This document shows, one piece after another, positions 54,758 to 63,660 of a stretch of DNA of 64,000 nucleotides. The translations under genes and the position numbers were made by a program. The stretch comes from Verrucomicrobiota bacterium (GTDB lineage Bacteria > Verrucomicrobiota > Verrucomicrobiia > CAIQCK01). The notes beneath the pieces are model-generated. The model did no database searches. It was given only the letters and a program-made list of their open reading frames with translations, and had not been told where the DNA came from. The stretch covers positions 100,633 to 164,632 of the forward strand of contig JACRJX010000032.1 of NCBI GenBank assembly GCA_016235595.1. Reading direction: 5' to 3'. Position 1 is the first letter of the stretch, and every line of letters begins with the position of its first letter.

Positions 54758-55076
54758 CATGGGTATAGACGGCCGCATCTTCCCGGTCGGCGCTGAACCG
54801 AAGCGGCTCGGCAAGGGAACCGGCCATCTCGATTTCATGGACGTTTGGTATCCCATCCAGGTCAAGCAGAAGGACGCGGTGGGCCGGCCCGCCATTGACG
54901 CCTTCGAGGCGGTGATGATGCGCGAGGAGCGCAAGCTCGGCTACTTCGTCCCCTTCGACTTCAGCGGCGACGCGCGTTTTGAGATTGACCGTTTCCAGCG
55001 AACAACGGGCCGCGAAATCCGGGCGCTGACGGTGCGGGAGATTCTGGACGAGCAGATTGCAAGGATGATAACGTGA
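54669..55076 (+). CDS. Restriction-endonuclease-like tail of a DNA methyltransferase (truncated or stand-alone)
   Basis: A 135-residue frame. WAVIALGGIPNKTQVGDMGI and FMDVWYPIQVKQKDAVGRPA contain the acidic residue and the QxK half of a PD-(D/E)xK/Mrr-like nuclease core. This block normally lies at the C-terminus of N4/N6-type DNA methyltransferases; the methylase portion is absent here. It overlaps the cyclase frame by 89 nt in a different register and overlaps the ApeA-like gene by the 4-nt GTGA. Its GC is high and host-like, unlike both flanking genes. It may be a remnant fused into the cluster or a small nuclease. Confidence 0.6.
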   Translation: MKFLPTRVMTDQNWAVIALGGIPNKTQVGDMGIDGRIFPVGAEPKRLGKGTGHLDFMDVWYPIQVKQKDAVGRPAIDAFEAVMMREERKLGYFVPFDFSGDARFEIDRFQRTTGREIRALTVREILDEQIARMIT

Positions 55077-56506
55077 ACAAATCTCGAACCATCGAGGGCC
55101 GTTGGTGGATTCATGGCAGCCAGAAACCTGCGCATTTTGGGACTCTGACTTTCGATCCTGAGAAGGGGCTAGAACTAACTGTGAAGGTTCCTCAGTGCCG
55201 GAGCAATGATGAGGCATTTGTCGCGACGCCCACTGAGCCAGTAAGTATCCCGAACGTCATATGGGGGGCTGACCACAGCAACAATCCTGTGACTGTATTC
55301 AGCAGTGGCAGTTGTCGCTTCTCTAAGGCAGCGGGTTTAGACAGCTACTCAATCCAACTGCAGGCTGCGATTCTTAACTCGCGCGCTGGTTCTTGGGACG
55401 ACACCTGTTTTTCATGCGCGTGCGTAGAGTTCACGCTCCTGAACAATTGGATAAATCGCAGACTAGGATTGGAAACGAAGGTTGAAGATGGACATGTCTG
55501 CTACAGGTTCAAACCCTCTGATGTCATCGAATACGACATCAATCCGGGATTTCGATTGAGGATTGAGGGGCAGATTCTGGGTCAGGGCGGCTACAACGCT
55601 TTGGTGGAAACACGACTTCGATGGACTTACAGAGTGTGGTTTCTGTTTCCTAAAGCCGCCCCTGTCCAATCAGTATTCAACGACTACGCATCCGTGTTTC
55701 AGCGGTTATTGTCGCTGTTGGCCGGAGAACAGGTATTTATCGAGACACTAGTTTTATGGGATAGAGACCCTTTCGAGCCGGGAAACAAATCGCACCCGTG
55801 CGGCTCGGAACTTCTGACAATCAATCGAGGCATAACCACGGCGGTTCGAGACATGCATGGCGCGCACATGATAACGAGTTTCCCCGAGGTGAGAGCGAAC
55901 TTCGATTCAGTTGTTAGGCGCTGGTTCAGTTGTCACTCTGAACTTGGACCAGTTATTGATTTGTATGATGCGGTTGTATCGAATTTTGTTCTGACCGATG
56001 AGAGCAGGTTCTTGTTTCTTGCCCAAGCTTTAGAGGTTTACCACTCACGCTCTAGTCTCTTTAAGTCCGCCGATCTTCCAACTGCCGATCATCGCAAGCG
56101 GGTTAGGGCAATTGCTGACACCGCTCCGGCTGAATATCGCGCGTGGATAGAAGAGAAATTGCGGTCTGCGAATCAAAAGAATCTGAGACAAAGGCTCGAT
56201 GAAATCTTGGCAAAGCACTCGAGCGAGGCTGCCCAATTGACCAGTAAAATTGTTGACTTCGCCGCCAAAGTCCGCGAGTCGCGCAACTACTACACCCACT
56301 ATAACGATGAGGCTCTGGAATCGGGCAAAGTCGCAAAAGGTCTCGAATTGCGCCGCATTATGTTTGCTCTTCTAGATTTGCTTCAAGTCTGCTTCATGAA
56401 GGAACTAGACATAGGAGGAAAGGCAATCAAACGAATTCTGAAGCGGAATTCATCCGTGAAATGGGCGGATTTGGATGGAAGCCAAACGGCCGTAATTCAA
56501 AGTTAA
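55073..56506 (+). CDS. ApeA-like anti-phage HEPN ribonuclease
   Basis: A 477-residue protein. The start (IEGRWWIHGSQKP...HFGTLTFDPEKGLELTV) resembles the ApeA N-terminal domain 1, and residues about 300-460 form an all-helical HEPN domain. Its catalytic Rx4H motif, Arg404-NYYT-His409, lies in KVRESRNYYTHYNDEALES. ApeA is a single-gene abortive-infection system in which HEPN cleaves host RNA after phage sensing. Translation begins with GTG at 55073, overlapping the upstream stop by 4 nt, so it is coupled. It has lower GC than the island, a sign of recent transfer. Another HEPN family is possible, but the N-terminal domain favours ApeA. Confidence 0.75.
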   Translation: MNKSRTIEGRWWIHGSQKPAHFGTLTFDPEKGLELTVKVPQCRSNDEAFVATPTEPVSIPNVIWGADHSNNPVTVFSSGSCRFSKAAGLDSYSIQLQAAILNSRAGSWDDTCFSCACVEFTLLNNWINRRLGLETKVEDGHVCYRFKPSDVIEYDINPGFRLRIEGQILGQGGYNALVETRLRWTYRVWFLFPKAAPVQSVFNDYASVFQRLLSLLAGEQVFIETLVLWDRDPFEPGNKSHPCGSELLTINRGITTAVRDMHGAHMITSFPEVRANFDSVVRRWFSCHSELGPVIDLYDAVVSNFVLTDESRFLFLAQALEVYHSRSSLFKSADLPTADHRKRVRAIADTAPAEYRAWIEEKLRSANQKNLRQRLDEILAKHSSEAAQLTSKIVDFAAKVRESRNYYTHYNDEALESGKVAKGLELRRIMFALLDLLQVCFMKELDIGGKAIKRILKRNSSVKWADLDGSQTAVIQS

Positions 56507-56540
56507 TGTTCGGTCTTGTTGTTCCAGACTGACGAGACAC

Positions 56541-56850
56541 TCATCTCCTCAGCGCCTGAATCAACTCGTTGATCTTCGCGATGATGGCGGCTTGGTCGGC
56601 AGTCTCGTCGAGGGGGTGAACGCTGTTGCTGTTGGCGCTGGCGTTGCCGAAAGCGAAGTTGAGGTCGGCGGCGCTGACTTCGCCGGGACTGCCTTGCGGG
56701 CCTTGTGGCCCGGCAGGACCGGCGGGCATCGTGAAGGGGCCAGTGCTGTCACCGCTCATGTCCACTGTCTATCAACTCGATGGTGCCAAACAGCGCGTCA
56801 CGCCGGCGGGTTATCGTCTGGCGGATTTGTTGAACGAAATCTTCAAATAG
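56541..56850. repeat. Degenerate collagen-like-tail repeat, copy 2
   Basis: The minus strand (56765-56541) encodes PAGPAGPQGPQGSPGEVSAA then ...AKINELIQALRR-stop, a collagen-type Gly-Pro-Xaa tail with the same C-terminal helix as copy 1. The plus strand ends with AGYRLADLLNEIFK-stop at 56850. It has the same orientation as copy 1, so the two bracket the 49-56.5 kb block as direct repeats. The minus-strand start codon at 56765 could permit expression of a 74-residue peptide, but the upstream part of the gene is missing. Confidence 0.65.
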
Positions 56851-56959
56851 CCCCTGGGGCAAGATGTGAAATCGGCTGCGCTGCGAGCCGCTGCGCGAAC
56901 ATAACCTTGCCAGCACAAGTGCCGCTCCATAGACTGCCGGGCAGATTACGGTTTTTCTC

Positions 56960-58354
56960 ATGCTGACAATGAACATACTCATCTCTGATCGCTGTCACGT
57001 TTCCTGCCTGGCCCTTGTTGCGCTCGCTCTGCATTTGTGTTCGCCGGGCGCACTGTCTGCCCAAACCGAGGAATGCTGGCCGCAGTTTCGCGGGCCGGAA
57101 GCCCGGGGCATCGCAAGCGGCCCGAATCTGCCCGACCGCTGGTCCACCACCGAGAACATTGCCTGGAAAACCGAGGTGCCGGGGCGCGGCTGGTCGTCGC
57201 CGATCGTGTGGGGGAACCGGGTGTTCCTGACCACGGCAGTGAATCGCGGGGAATTGGAGACGCCCAAGAAAGGCCTCTACTTCGGCGGCAACCGCCCGGA
57301 CGCGCCCAAAGTGCAGCAGGAATACAAAGTGATCTGCCTCGATCTCTTGTCCGGGAAGAAACTTTGGGAACAGTCCGTCCACCAAGGCCCGCCCCAAGGT
57401 CCGATTCATATCAAGAACAGTTATGCCTCGGAAACACCCGTCACCGATGGCGAACGGGTCTATGCTTATTTCGGCAATCTGGGTTTGTTCTGCTTCGACC
57501 TCGAAGGCCGTTCTGTGTGGTCGAAGCGGTTTGAACCGCGCGCCATGCGCAATGGCTGGGGGACCGCCGCGTCACCGGTGCTTCACGGAGAGCATTTGTA
57601 TATCGTCAGCGACAACGATGTGGAATCGTATCTGTTGTGTCTGGACAAACGCACCGGCAAGGAGGTGTGGCGCGTCGTTCGCGACGAAAAGAGCAACTGG
57701 TCCACACCATTTATCTGGCGGAATGCCCAACGCACGGAAATCGTCACCGCGGGCACCGACAAGGTCCGTTCCTACGATCTGAACGGGAAGTTGCTGTGGT
57801 GGTTCACGGGGATGTCGAAAATCACCATCGCGACGCCTTACGAGAACCAGGGCCTGTTGTATGTCAGCGCGGGTTACGTCAACGACAACCAGCGCCCCCT
57901 CTACGCGATTCGGCCGGGCGCATCCGGCGACATCTCACTCGGACCGGACCAGAAGAGCAACAAGTTCATCGCCTGGTGCCTGCCGAAGGCTGCGCCCTAC
58001 AATCCGACGACGCTCATCTACGACGGGTTGCTGTATGTGCTCTACGACCGCGGTATGATGAGCTGCCTGCGACCCGCCACGGGCGAGTTTTTGTTTGAAC
58101 GTGAAAAAATTCCGGAGGGGAAGCATTTTACCGTGTCGCCGTGGGCCTATAACGGCAAGGTTTTCTGCCTGAACGAAGATGGCGTGACCTTCGTCCTGCG
58201 GGCGGGCAAAAAGTTCGAGATCTTGCACACCAACCGACTGGCCGACGACGAGATGTGCATGGCGACGCCGGCAATCGTGGGAGACCGGCTGTTGCTTCGC
58301 ACGGAGAAGAGCGTCTATTGCGTCCGCCAAGCGGCCTCAGCTTCCAAGCGGTAA
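56960..58354 (+). CDS. Exported PQQ-like beta-propeller protein
   Basis: A 464-residue protein with leader CLALVALALHLCSPGALSAQ. The mature part is a PQQ-type propeller with N-terminal WPQFRGPEARGIASGPNLPD and blades SGKKLWEQSVHQGP, DLEGRSVWSKRFEPRAM, TGKEVWRVVRDEKSNW and NGKLLWWFTGMSKITIATPY. The N-terminal WPQFRG motif is the normal opening of this exported family in PVC bacteria, where it often accompanies Gfo/Idh genes. A scaffold or redox role is possible; no quinoprotein catalytic residues are evident. It follows collagen-like copy 2. Confidence 0.82.
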   Translation: MLTMNILISDRCHVSCLALVALALHLCSPGALSAQTEECWPQFRGPEARGIASGPNLPDRWSTTENIAWKTEVPGRGWSSPIVWGNRVFLTTAVNRGELETPKKGLYFGGNRPDAPKVQQEYKVICLDLLSGKKLWEQSVHQGPPQGPIHIKNSYASETPVTDGERVYAYFGNLGLFCFDLEGRSVWSKRFEPRAMRNGWGTAASPVLHGEHLYIVSDNDVESYLLCLDKRTGKEVWRVVRDEKSNWSTPFIWRNAQRTEIVTAGTDKVRSYDLNGKLLWWFTGMSKITIATPYENQGLLYVSAGYVNDNQRPLYAIRPGASGDISLGPDQKSNKFIAWCLPKAAPYNPTTLIYDGLLYVLYDRGMMSCLRPATGEFLFEREKIPEGKHFTVSPWAYNGKVFCLNEDGVTFVLRAGKKFEILHTNRLADDEMCMATPAIVGDRLLLRTEKSVYCVRQAASASKR

Positions 58355-58504
58355 CGCCAGCTCGAGAGTTTTCCTCACAGGACGCGACTAACCCGCAAGC
58401 GTTTCTGTTGCGACCGTCACTTTCGCCCTGACCGAAGCGAATGCGCTGATCACGTTCATGTGATAGGGCGTTCGACCATCACGTTGCGACGCGGCAGAGC
58501 ACTC

Positions 58505-59611
58505 TCATGCAAACGGAGAGCCCGACTTCAGGTATGGCTTCAGCACCGCGAACCGGCTCTCGATCTCGTCGATATCCTCCTGGGAAAGCAACTGTTCCGT
58601 CAGGATCGGCTTGGCCGGAATGCTGTTCTTCGGCCCGTATTGGCGCGAAAGCATATTCTTGAACACACCGCGCTTCTTCCAGACATACAAGTGATAACCC
58701 CGCAACTGATTGCCGGGGATCGTCTCGCGAAGATTCAGAATCAGCAGCAATTTGCTGAATGAGTCCTGCAGCGCAGTGGGATCAGAACCACTCTGCATCA
58801 GCTCCCAGATGCGGGCCAACAGGTCCGCATAGACTGCGCGCTCGGTAATCAGACCCTCCGAGCCCAGGCGTGTCTGATACAACCAGCCGAACCCGCCCAT
58901 CGCGCTGAACACCCTCTTGATCGTCGGCTTGGCCGCGACCATTTCCTTCATACGGGCCACGATGGGAGCCGTCTCTTCTTTTACATAGCCGAAATACGGC
59001 GACTCCTTGGCCAGCTCGATCAGCAGCTTGACCGAAGGCCCATGCCCCTTGTACGCGACACCGCCGGAGGTCTGAATGATCACCGGCCGCTTTACAACAC
59101 CCGCCAGCGCCCGCCAGTATTGGCGCATATCATCCTCCGTCTTGCCCGAGTCCGGCGGTCGCGAAATGATCGCCGCAGGCTCCAGTTTTTCGACGTGCTT
59201 CGCGAAGGCGAGCATCTCCTCCGTATCTTTGCCCTGTACGCCGAGACACAACGCAGACTGCCGGCCGCGGGTCGCCTTGGCCAGCACCTCCATGCCGCGC
59301 ATCTTTTCCTCGGTCGTCAGCAGATCGACGCTATCCCCCGACTGCGGCCAAATCATGCCCGGGCTGCCGCACCAATCGACAAACCGCGCCTGTTTGGCCA
59401 GCACGTCGTAGTCAACAGCTCCCGAAGCCGTAAAAGGCGTCGAGAGAATCGGGAAAGGTCCCCGGACTCTCGGATCTCCGATGACGGGCCCCCTGCAAAG
59501 GGGTGTCAACCTCTTGCCCTCCTGCGCCATTGCGCTGGCCATGAGGCCGGTTGCACCGGCCATTACCGTACCGATCATCTGCCGTCGCGTCATGTGTGTG
59601 TGCTTAGTCAT
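58505..59611 (-). CDS. Dihydrodipicolinate-synthase-family (DapA-like) aldolase with Tat leader
   Basis: A 368-residue protein. The leader MTKHTHMTRRQMIGTVMAG carries a twin arginine. The DapA-family TIM barrel starts FPILSTPFTASGAVDYDVLA, has AAIISRPPDSGKTEDDMRQY and the region FGYVKEETAPIVARM with the candidate Schiff-base lysine. The family makes or splits pyruvate-type adducts (4-hydroxy-2-oxo sugars, KDG-like acids, N-acetylneuraminate). The ATG at 59611 starts the leader; a longer frame upstream is the shadow of the next gene. It follows the Gfo/Idh gene by 53 nt and probably shares its transcript. Confidence 0.8.
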   Translation of the reverse strand: MTKHTHMTRRQMIGTVMAGATGLMASAMAQEGKRLTPLCRGPVIGDPRVRGPFPILSTPFTASGAVDYDVLAKQARFVDWCGSPGMIWPQSGDSVDLLTTEEKMRGMEVLAKATRGRQSALCLGVQGKDTEEMLAFAKHVEKLEPAAIISRPPDSGKTEDDMRQYWRALAGVVKRPVIIQTSGGVAYKGHGPSVKLLIELAKESPYFGYVKEETAPIVARMKEMVAAKPTIKRVFSAMGGFGWLYQTRLGSEGLITERAVYADLLARIWELMQSGSDPTALQDSFSKLLLILNLRETIPGNQLRGYHLYVWKKRGVFKNMLSRQYGPKNSIPAKPILTEQLLSQEDIDEIESRFAVLKPYLKSGSPFA

Positions 59612-59664
59612 GATTGTTCTCGTAATGAAACTGATTTCACCGCCAATGAAACGCCTGCTCAGTG

Positions 59665-61083
59665 TCAAATCCGCCAGCCTTCCCGATATGTTGTTTTCAC
59701 GAAACGGTTGATCTCCGGCAGATTGGTGCAACGCATCCCAGCCCCGTCCCATTCGATGCGACGCCCCGCGCCCGCGAGCATCGCGAGGTCGCCGAGCAGG
59801 ACGATCTCCACCAGAGGTCCTGAATACTCGAAGTTCGCGCAAGCCGGCGTGCCGCCACGGCATGCTTGGAAGAAATCGGACTGGTGCGTGCCCTTGATGC
59901 GCGGCAGCGTGGCCGCGGGCATCGGGAAGGCGCGGTGCGCTTCCTCCGGCACGATGCGGCATCCCTCGCCGAACGGACCGATGTTCATGATGCCCTTGTC
60001 GCCAACGAAGATCGAACCATCGCTGCCGAAGTCCCGGTTGTACTTTTTCTCCAACTCGACGAGTAGTGGCGGGCGGTTTTGCGCTTCGCGTGTCACGCAA
60101 TCGATAGCCCCCACTGTCTTCTTGCCATACGACTGGCCTTTGGCAAGGCCGTCATACCAATAGAGCTTGACGGGGTCCATGCCCTCGCGGGCCGGGAAAT
60201 CCCAGCGGATGCGGGTGCTGACAGGCCAGCGCTCGTCATTGCCGCCGCGGACCTCCTCCAACTCGACCGACACGGGCGACCCCAGCTTCAGCGCCCACTT
60301 GGCGGGATCGATGATGTGGTTGCCCATGTTACCAACAGAGCCGTTGCCGAACTCGCACCAGCGGTGCCACGAGTGGCGGTGCAGTCCCTCGTGATAATTG
60401 CGGAACGACGCCGGCCCGATCCACTGTTCCCAATCAAGTCCCTCCGGCACAGGCAGAACAGGAGGACGCTCCCCCGCGGGCAAGCCGTTGGCCCGGTCAC
60501 TCCAACAGATGACTTCGCGCACCTGGCCAATCGCGCCGGCCCAGATGTATTCGCACAAGCGGCGGCAGCCCGTGCTCGAATGGCCGTGCTGGCCCATTTG
60601 CGAGACGACGCCATGACGTTTGGCTTCTTCCCTAAGCTGTCGCGCCTCGGCGATCGTATGCGCCATCGGCTTCTCGACGTAGACGTGGATGCCGCGCCGG
60701 ATCGCCAGGAGCGCTGGCAACGCATGCTGGTGGTTTGGGGAGGCGATGACCACCGCGTCCAGCTCCTTGCCCATCTCGTCAAACAGCTTGCGATAGTCGG
60801 CAAACGTCCGGATCGAGGCGGGATCGGTCGCGAGTTTATCCTTGCGGATTTTGGCGAAAGCGGCGGCGATCTGGCGACGATCCGGATCCACGAGCGCCAC
60901 GACCCGCTCCTTGCAGATTTCCGGCAGGAGCGTTATTCCGCGTCCACCGCAACCGATCACCGCGACGCGCAGAGGTTTTTTTGCGACCGCAGCGCTTTGG
61001 CCACACACGCTCAAGACCGACAGACCGCTGACTCCGGCAACCGCCGCCTTGATGAAATTCCGTCGATTCAATTTCGTGCGCAT
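59665..61083 (-). CDS. Gfo/Idh/MocA oxidoreductase with twin-arginine leader
   Basis: A 472-residue protein. Leader RRNFIKAAVAGVSGLSVLSV, Rossmann motif RVAVIGCGGRGITLLPEI, then HVYVEKPMAHTIAEARQLRE and GTHQSDFFQACRGGTPACAN. It is the close paralogue of the 50.45-kb oxidoreductase (same SVGNM, FPAREGMDPVKLYWYDGLA and C-terminal blocks). ATG at 61083 is preferred over 61092 because GAGGA lies 9 nt upstream of it but abuts 61092. The gene and the DapA-like gene downstream appear to form a two-gene operon for oxidation followed by aldol cleavage. Confidence 0.86.
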   Translation of the reverse strand: MRTKLNRRNFIKAAVAGVSGLSVLSVCGQSAAVAKKPLRVAVIGCGGRGITLLPEICKERVVALVDPDRRQIAAAFAKIRKDKLATDPASIRTFADYRKLFDEMGKELDAVVIASPNHQHALPALLAIRRGIHVYVEKPMAHTIAEARQLREEAKRHGVVSQMGQHGHSSTGCRRLCEYIWAGAIGQVREVICWSDRANGLPAGERPPVLPVPEGLDWEQWIGPASFRNYHEGLHRHSWHRWCEFGNGSVGNMGNHIIDPAKWALKLGSPVSVELEEVRGGNDERWPVSTRIRWDFPAREGMDPVKLYWYDGLAKGQSYGKKTVGAIDCVTREAQNRPPLLVELEKKYNRDFGSDGSIFVGDKGIMNIGPFGEGCRIVPEEAHRAFPMPAATLPRIKGTHQSDFFQACRGGTPACANFEYSGPLVEIVLLGDLAMLAGAGRRIEWDGAGMRCTNLPEINRFVKTTYREGWRI

Positions 61084-61292
61084 TCGGTCCATTCCTCTTT
61101 TTTACCCCAAACCGACCTCTAAACCAGACAAAAGATTACTTGGACGCGCCCGCCGGGAGCACAACGTGTTTCGCCCGCAAGCCGGCACGGAAAAATCGCA
61201 CACTCCCAATGCCAGGCTGCACCTCATGGGCCCTTTCCGGCCTTCCGATGGCGTCTTTACAGCAGAGGGGCAAAAGCAGTATTGAATACATC

Positions 61293-62537
61293 ATGAAGAA
61301 TCTTTTTCTGCTTGTCGTAACGATGGCGGCAGGGATCGCAACAGCGGGGGATTTTCCAGCCTATTCGAAAGCGCGGGCGATCACGTCCGGTCCCAAGGAT
61401 CACCTTTTCGCAAGCTACTACGCCATCAACGCGTGGAGCGCGGATGGGCGCTATGCCACAGTGCTGGAGACTGACGTGAAGGGCCGTCTGGCGACCGAGA
61501 ATGATGTCGCGGTACTCGGGGTGGTGGACACGCAAGACAACAACCGCTTCCTTCCGCTGACCGACACGCGCTGCTGGAATTTCCAGGAGGCGACCATGGC
61601 GCACTGGCTGGGCACAGCGCCGCAGACGCGCTTCATTTTCAATGATCGGGTGGACGGCAAGTTCGTGTCCGTGATCTTCGACATGACCACCAAGACACGG
61701 CGAATCGTGCCCTATCCGGTGAGCGCCGTCTCGGCGGACGGCAAATGGGCGGTGAGCATCAACTATGCACGGCTGCGCCTGACGCGTCCCGACTACGGGT
61801 ATGGCGGCAACGGCCAGGACGCCCGCATCAATGTGACCTGGCCGACGGACGACGGGTTGTGGCTCGTCAATCTCGAGACCGGCGAAGCGAAGCTGATCGT
61901 TCCGATCGCCTCCGTCCGGGACAGGATGCCGCAGGTCAAGGACCCCAAAGCGTTGGCGTACTTCTGCCACACCGTGTTCAGCCGCGACGGTTCGAAGATC
62001 TTCTGGCTCGCGCGGAGCGTGGAGAATCTGTCCGGTCAAAAGGTGGTGCGCAAGTGGGAGACTACCTCGTTCACATGCAACCGCGACGGCAGCGATGTGC
62101 GGCGTTGTTTCCCGGACGGGTGGGGCGGTTCGCACTTCAACTGGCTGGATGGCAGCAGGCTGATGGTGACCTCCAAGTACAACGACGCGGTGTACAGCCA
62201 TGTGCTTTTCACGGTCGGCAAGTCCGACTATACGCGCGTGGGTCGCGGCGTGCTGGATTTCGACGGGCACGGCGTCTTTTCCAACGACGGCCAATGGATG
62301 GCGACCGACACCTATCCGGACAAGTTGGGAGAGCGCAAGCTGATGGTTCTCCGCATGTCGGACCAGGCCATCCTGCCGCTGGGCACCTATTTCGTGCCTG
62401 AGATTTACCGCGAAACGTACTCGCGCTGCGATCTGCATCCGCGCTGGCGGCCCGATGGCAGGATGCTGGGGTTCAACTCGGTGCACGAGGGCTCGCGGCA
62501 GGTTTACGTGATCGACATCGGCGACACCCAACGCTGA
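61293..62537 (+). CDS. Exported TolB/PD40-type beta-propeller (oligogalacturonate-lyase-like)
   Basis: A 414-residue protein with leader MKNLFLLVVTMAAGIATAGD. The mature part is a six-bladed propeller with blade openings AINAWSADGRYATVLET, HTVFSRDGSKIFWLARS, GVFSNDGQWMATDTYP and HPRWRPDGRMLGFNSVHEG. The block SRCDLHPRWRPDGRM with a histidine, and the arrangement, recall oligogalacturonate lyases (PL22), which cleave unsaturated digalacturonate. I cannot confirm the metal-binding histidines. It fits the pectin-like theme of the region. A hairpin follows its stop. Confidence 0.72.
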   Translation: MKNLFLLVVTMAAGIATAGDFPAYSKARAITSGPKDHLFASYYAINAWSADGRYATVLETDVKGRLATENDVAVLGVVDTQDNNRFLPLTDTRCWNFQEATMAHWLGTAPQTRFIFNDRVDGKFVSVIFDMTTKTRRIVPYPVSAVSADGKWAVSINYARLRLTRPDYGYGGNGQDARINVTWPTDDGLWLVNLETGEAKLIVPIASVRDRMPQVKDPKALAYFCHTVFSRDGSKIFWLARSVENLSGQKVVRKWETTSFTCNRDGSDVRRCFPDGWGGSHFNWLDGSRLMVTSKYNDAVYSHVLFTVGKSDYTRVGRGVLDFDGHGVFSNDGQWMATDTYPDKLGERKLMVLRMSDQAILPLGTYFVPEIYRETYSRCDLHPRWRPDGRMLGFNSVHEGSRQVYVIDIGDTQR

Positions 62538-62559
62538 ACGCGGGGTCTTCAGCATTGCG

Positions 62560-62582
62560 CCGCAAGGCAAAATGCCTTGCGG
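62560..62582 (+). terminator. Hairpin after the propeller gene
   Basis: CCGCAAGGCA and TGCCTTGCGG form a perfect 10-bp stem with an AAA loop, 22 nt after the stop of the TolB-like gene. There is no following T-tract, so termination may be weak or factor-dependent. Confidence 0.45.
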
Positions 62583-62637
62583 AATCTGGACATCCTGCGC
62601 GAATACTGCGTAGAAAATGGTATTGTCGTTTTACGAA

Positions 62638-62665
62638 TTGCGGAAACTGCACGTGCTTGTATGAT
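62638..62665 (+). promoter_or_regulatory. Candidate promoter of the downstream secreted protein
   Basis: TTGCGG (62638-62643) and TATGAT (62660-62665, 5 of 6) are separated by 16 bp. The transcript would start near 62672 and have a leader of about 85 nt before the ATG at 62757. Confidence 0.35.
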
Positions 62666-62756
62666 GCGCAGCAACTTGGACTCATCGTCGAAACCATCCG
62701 AAAGCGCCATGCATACAACACCGCCAGCATTACACGTTCTGTCACTAAGGAGACTC

Positions 62757-63521
62757 ATGAAACTGACAGCTTGCTTGAGACAACCACGACTCCTGGCAAC
62801 CCTTCTTGGCGTGGCCATTTTATGCCCTCCTGTTTTCGCTGCAGAGAAACGAGCGCCACAAGGTTCGGGCGGCGGAGACGTTATTGAACTCGGCAGCGCG
62901 GAGTTTGAGTCCACAGCTCAAGTTCCGGCCGCTGCAGGCGGGAATGTTTACATGCACGTGCGCATCACGCTCAAGACGAGCCAGGATGTGGTGAAGAAGA
63001 TCAACGAAGGCATCGCATCCGGGCGGTATCGGTCACCCTTCCGGAACAACAAGGAGTTCATGGACGTGGCCTTCGGTTCGAGGCCGGGGTCGTTCGAGAT
63101 CGAGTTCCTTGGGTTGAACAAGGAATCGCGCTTTTATTACTTCTTCGAGGAACAACTGAAGAAAGTGAAGACCGATCCCGCCATACCGAGTGAGCTGAGC
63201 CGAAGAACGAACGAGCTGGCAAAGAAAACGAAGTCTCTGCTTTATCAGACGATCAAACCGAACAATTTTGAAGGTTCCAGGATCGTCTACGAACAGGGTT
63301 TGAAGGGCGGATGCATCGCCTTCTTCGGCTCAACAAAACTTGGGAATCAACTCGTCGGGAAGGTGATATTCACCGACCAAGAGGAGCCGATCTACGAAGC
63401 CATGAGGAGGGTGTTGAACGAAGAGGATTCAAGCCGTCGCGTGCCTGTCATTGAAAAGGGAGACTTCGATGACATAGTCAAATCGGCCCAGAAGAAGAAG
63501 ATCCTCATATCGAAGGAGTAG
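62757..63521 (+). CDS. Secreted protein of unknown function
   Basis: A 254-residue protein. Leader LLATLLGVAILCPPVFAAEK is followed by a mixed alpha/beta region: NVYMHVRITLKTSQDVVKKI, NEGIASGRYRSPFRN, FEIEFLGLNKESRFYYFFEE, and the basic QKKKILISKE end. No family is recognised. AAGGAGA lies just before the ATG, so it is probably well translated. It follows a hairpin and a candidate promoter and precedes a PEP-CTERM gene on the other strand. Confidence 0.6.
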   Translation: MKLTACLRQPRLLATLLGVAILCPPVFAAEKRAPQGSGGGDVIELGSAEFESTAQVPAAAGGNVYMHVRITLKTSQDVVKKINEGIASGRYRSPFRNNKEFMDVAFGSRPGSFEIEFLGLNKESRFYYFFEEQLKKVKTDPAIPSELSRRTNELAKKTKSLLYQTIKPNNFEGSRIVYEQGLKGGCIAFFGSTKLGNQLVGKVIFTDQEEPIYEAMRRVLNEEDSSRRVPVIEKGDFDDIVKSAQKKKILISKE

Positions 63522-63660
63522 GCGGTAATTCTCGCCCTGTTCTGCACAAACAACCGTTGAACGGCAGAATCAGCGGTTTCCTGTCACCGAGATTGTCACA
63601 GGAAATCGAACTCGATCGGCAACAGATGATGCGCCTGCACTGCTGCCGAGGGGCAATCTG

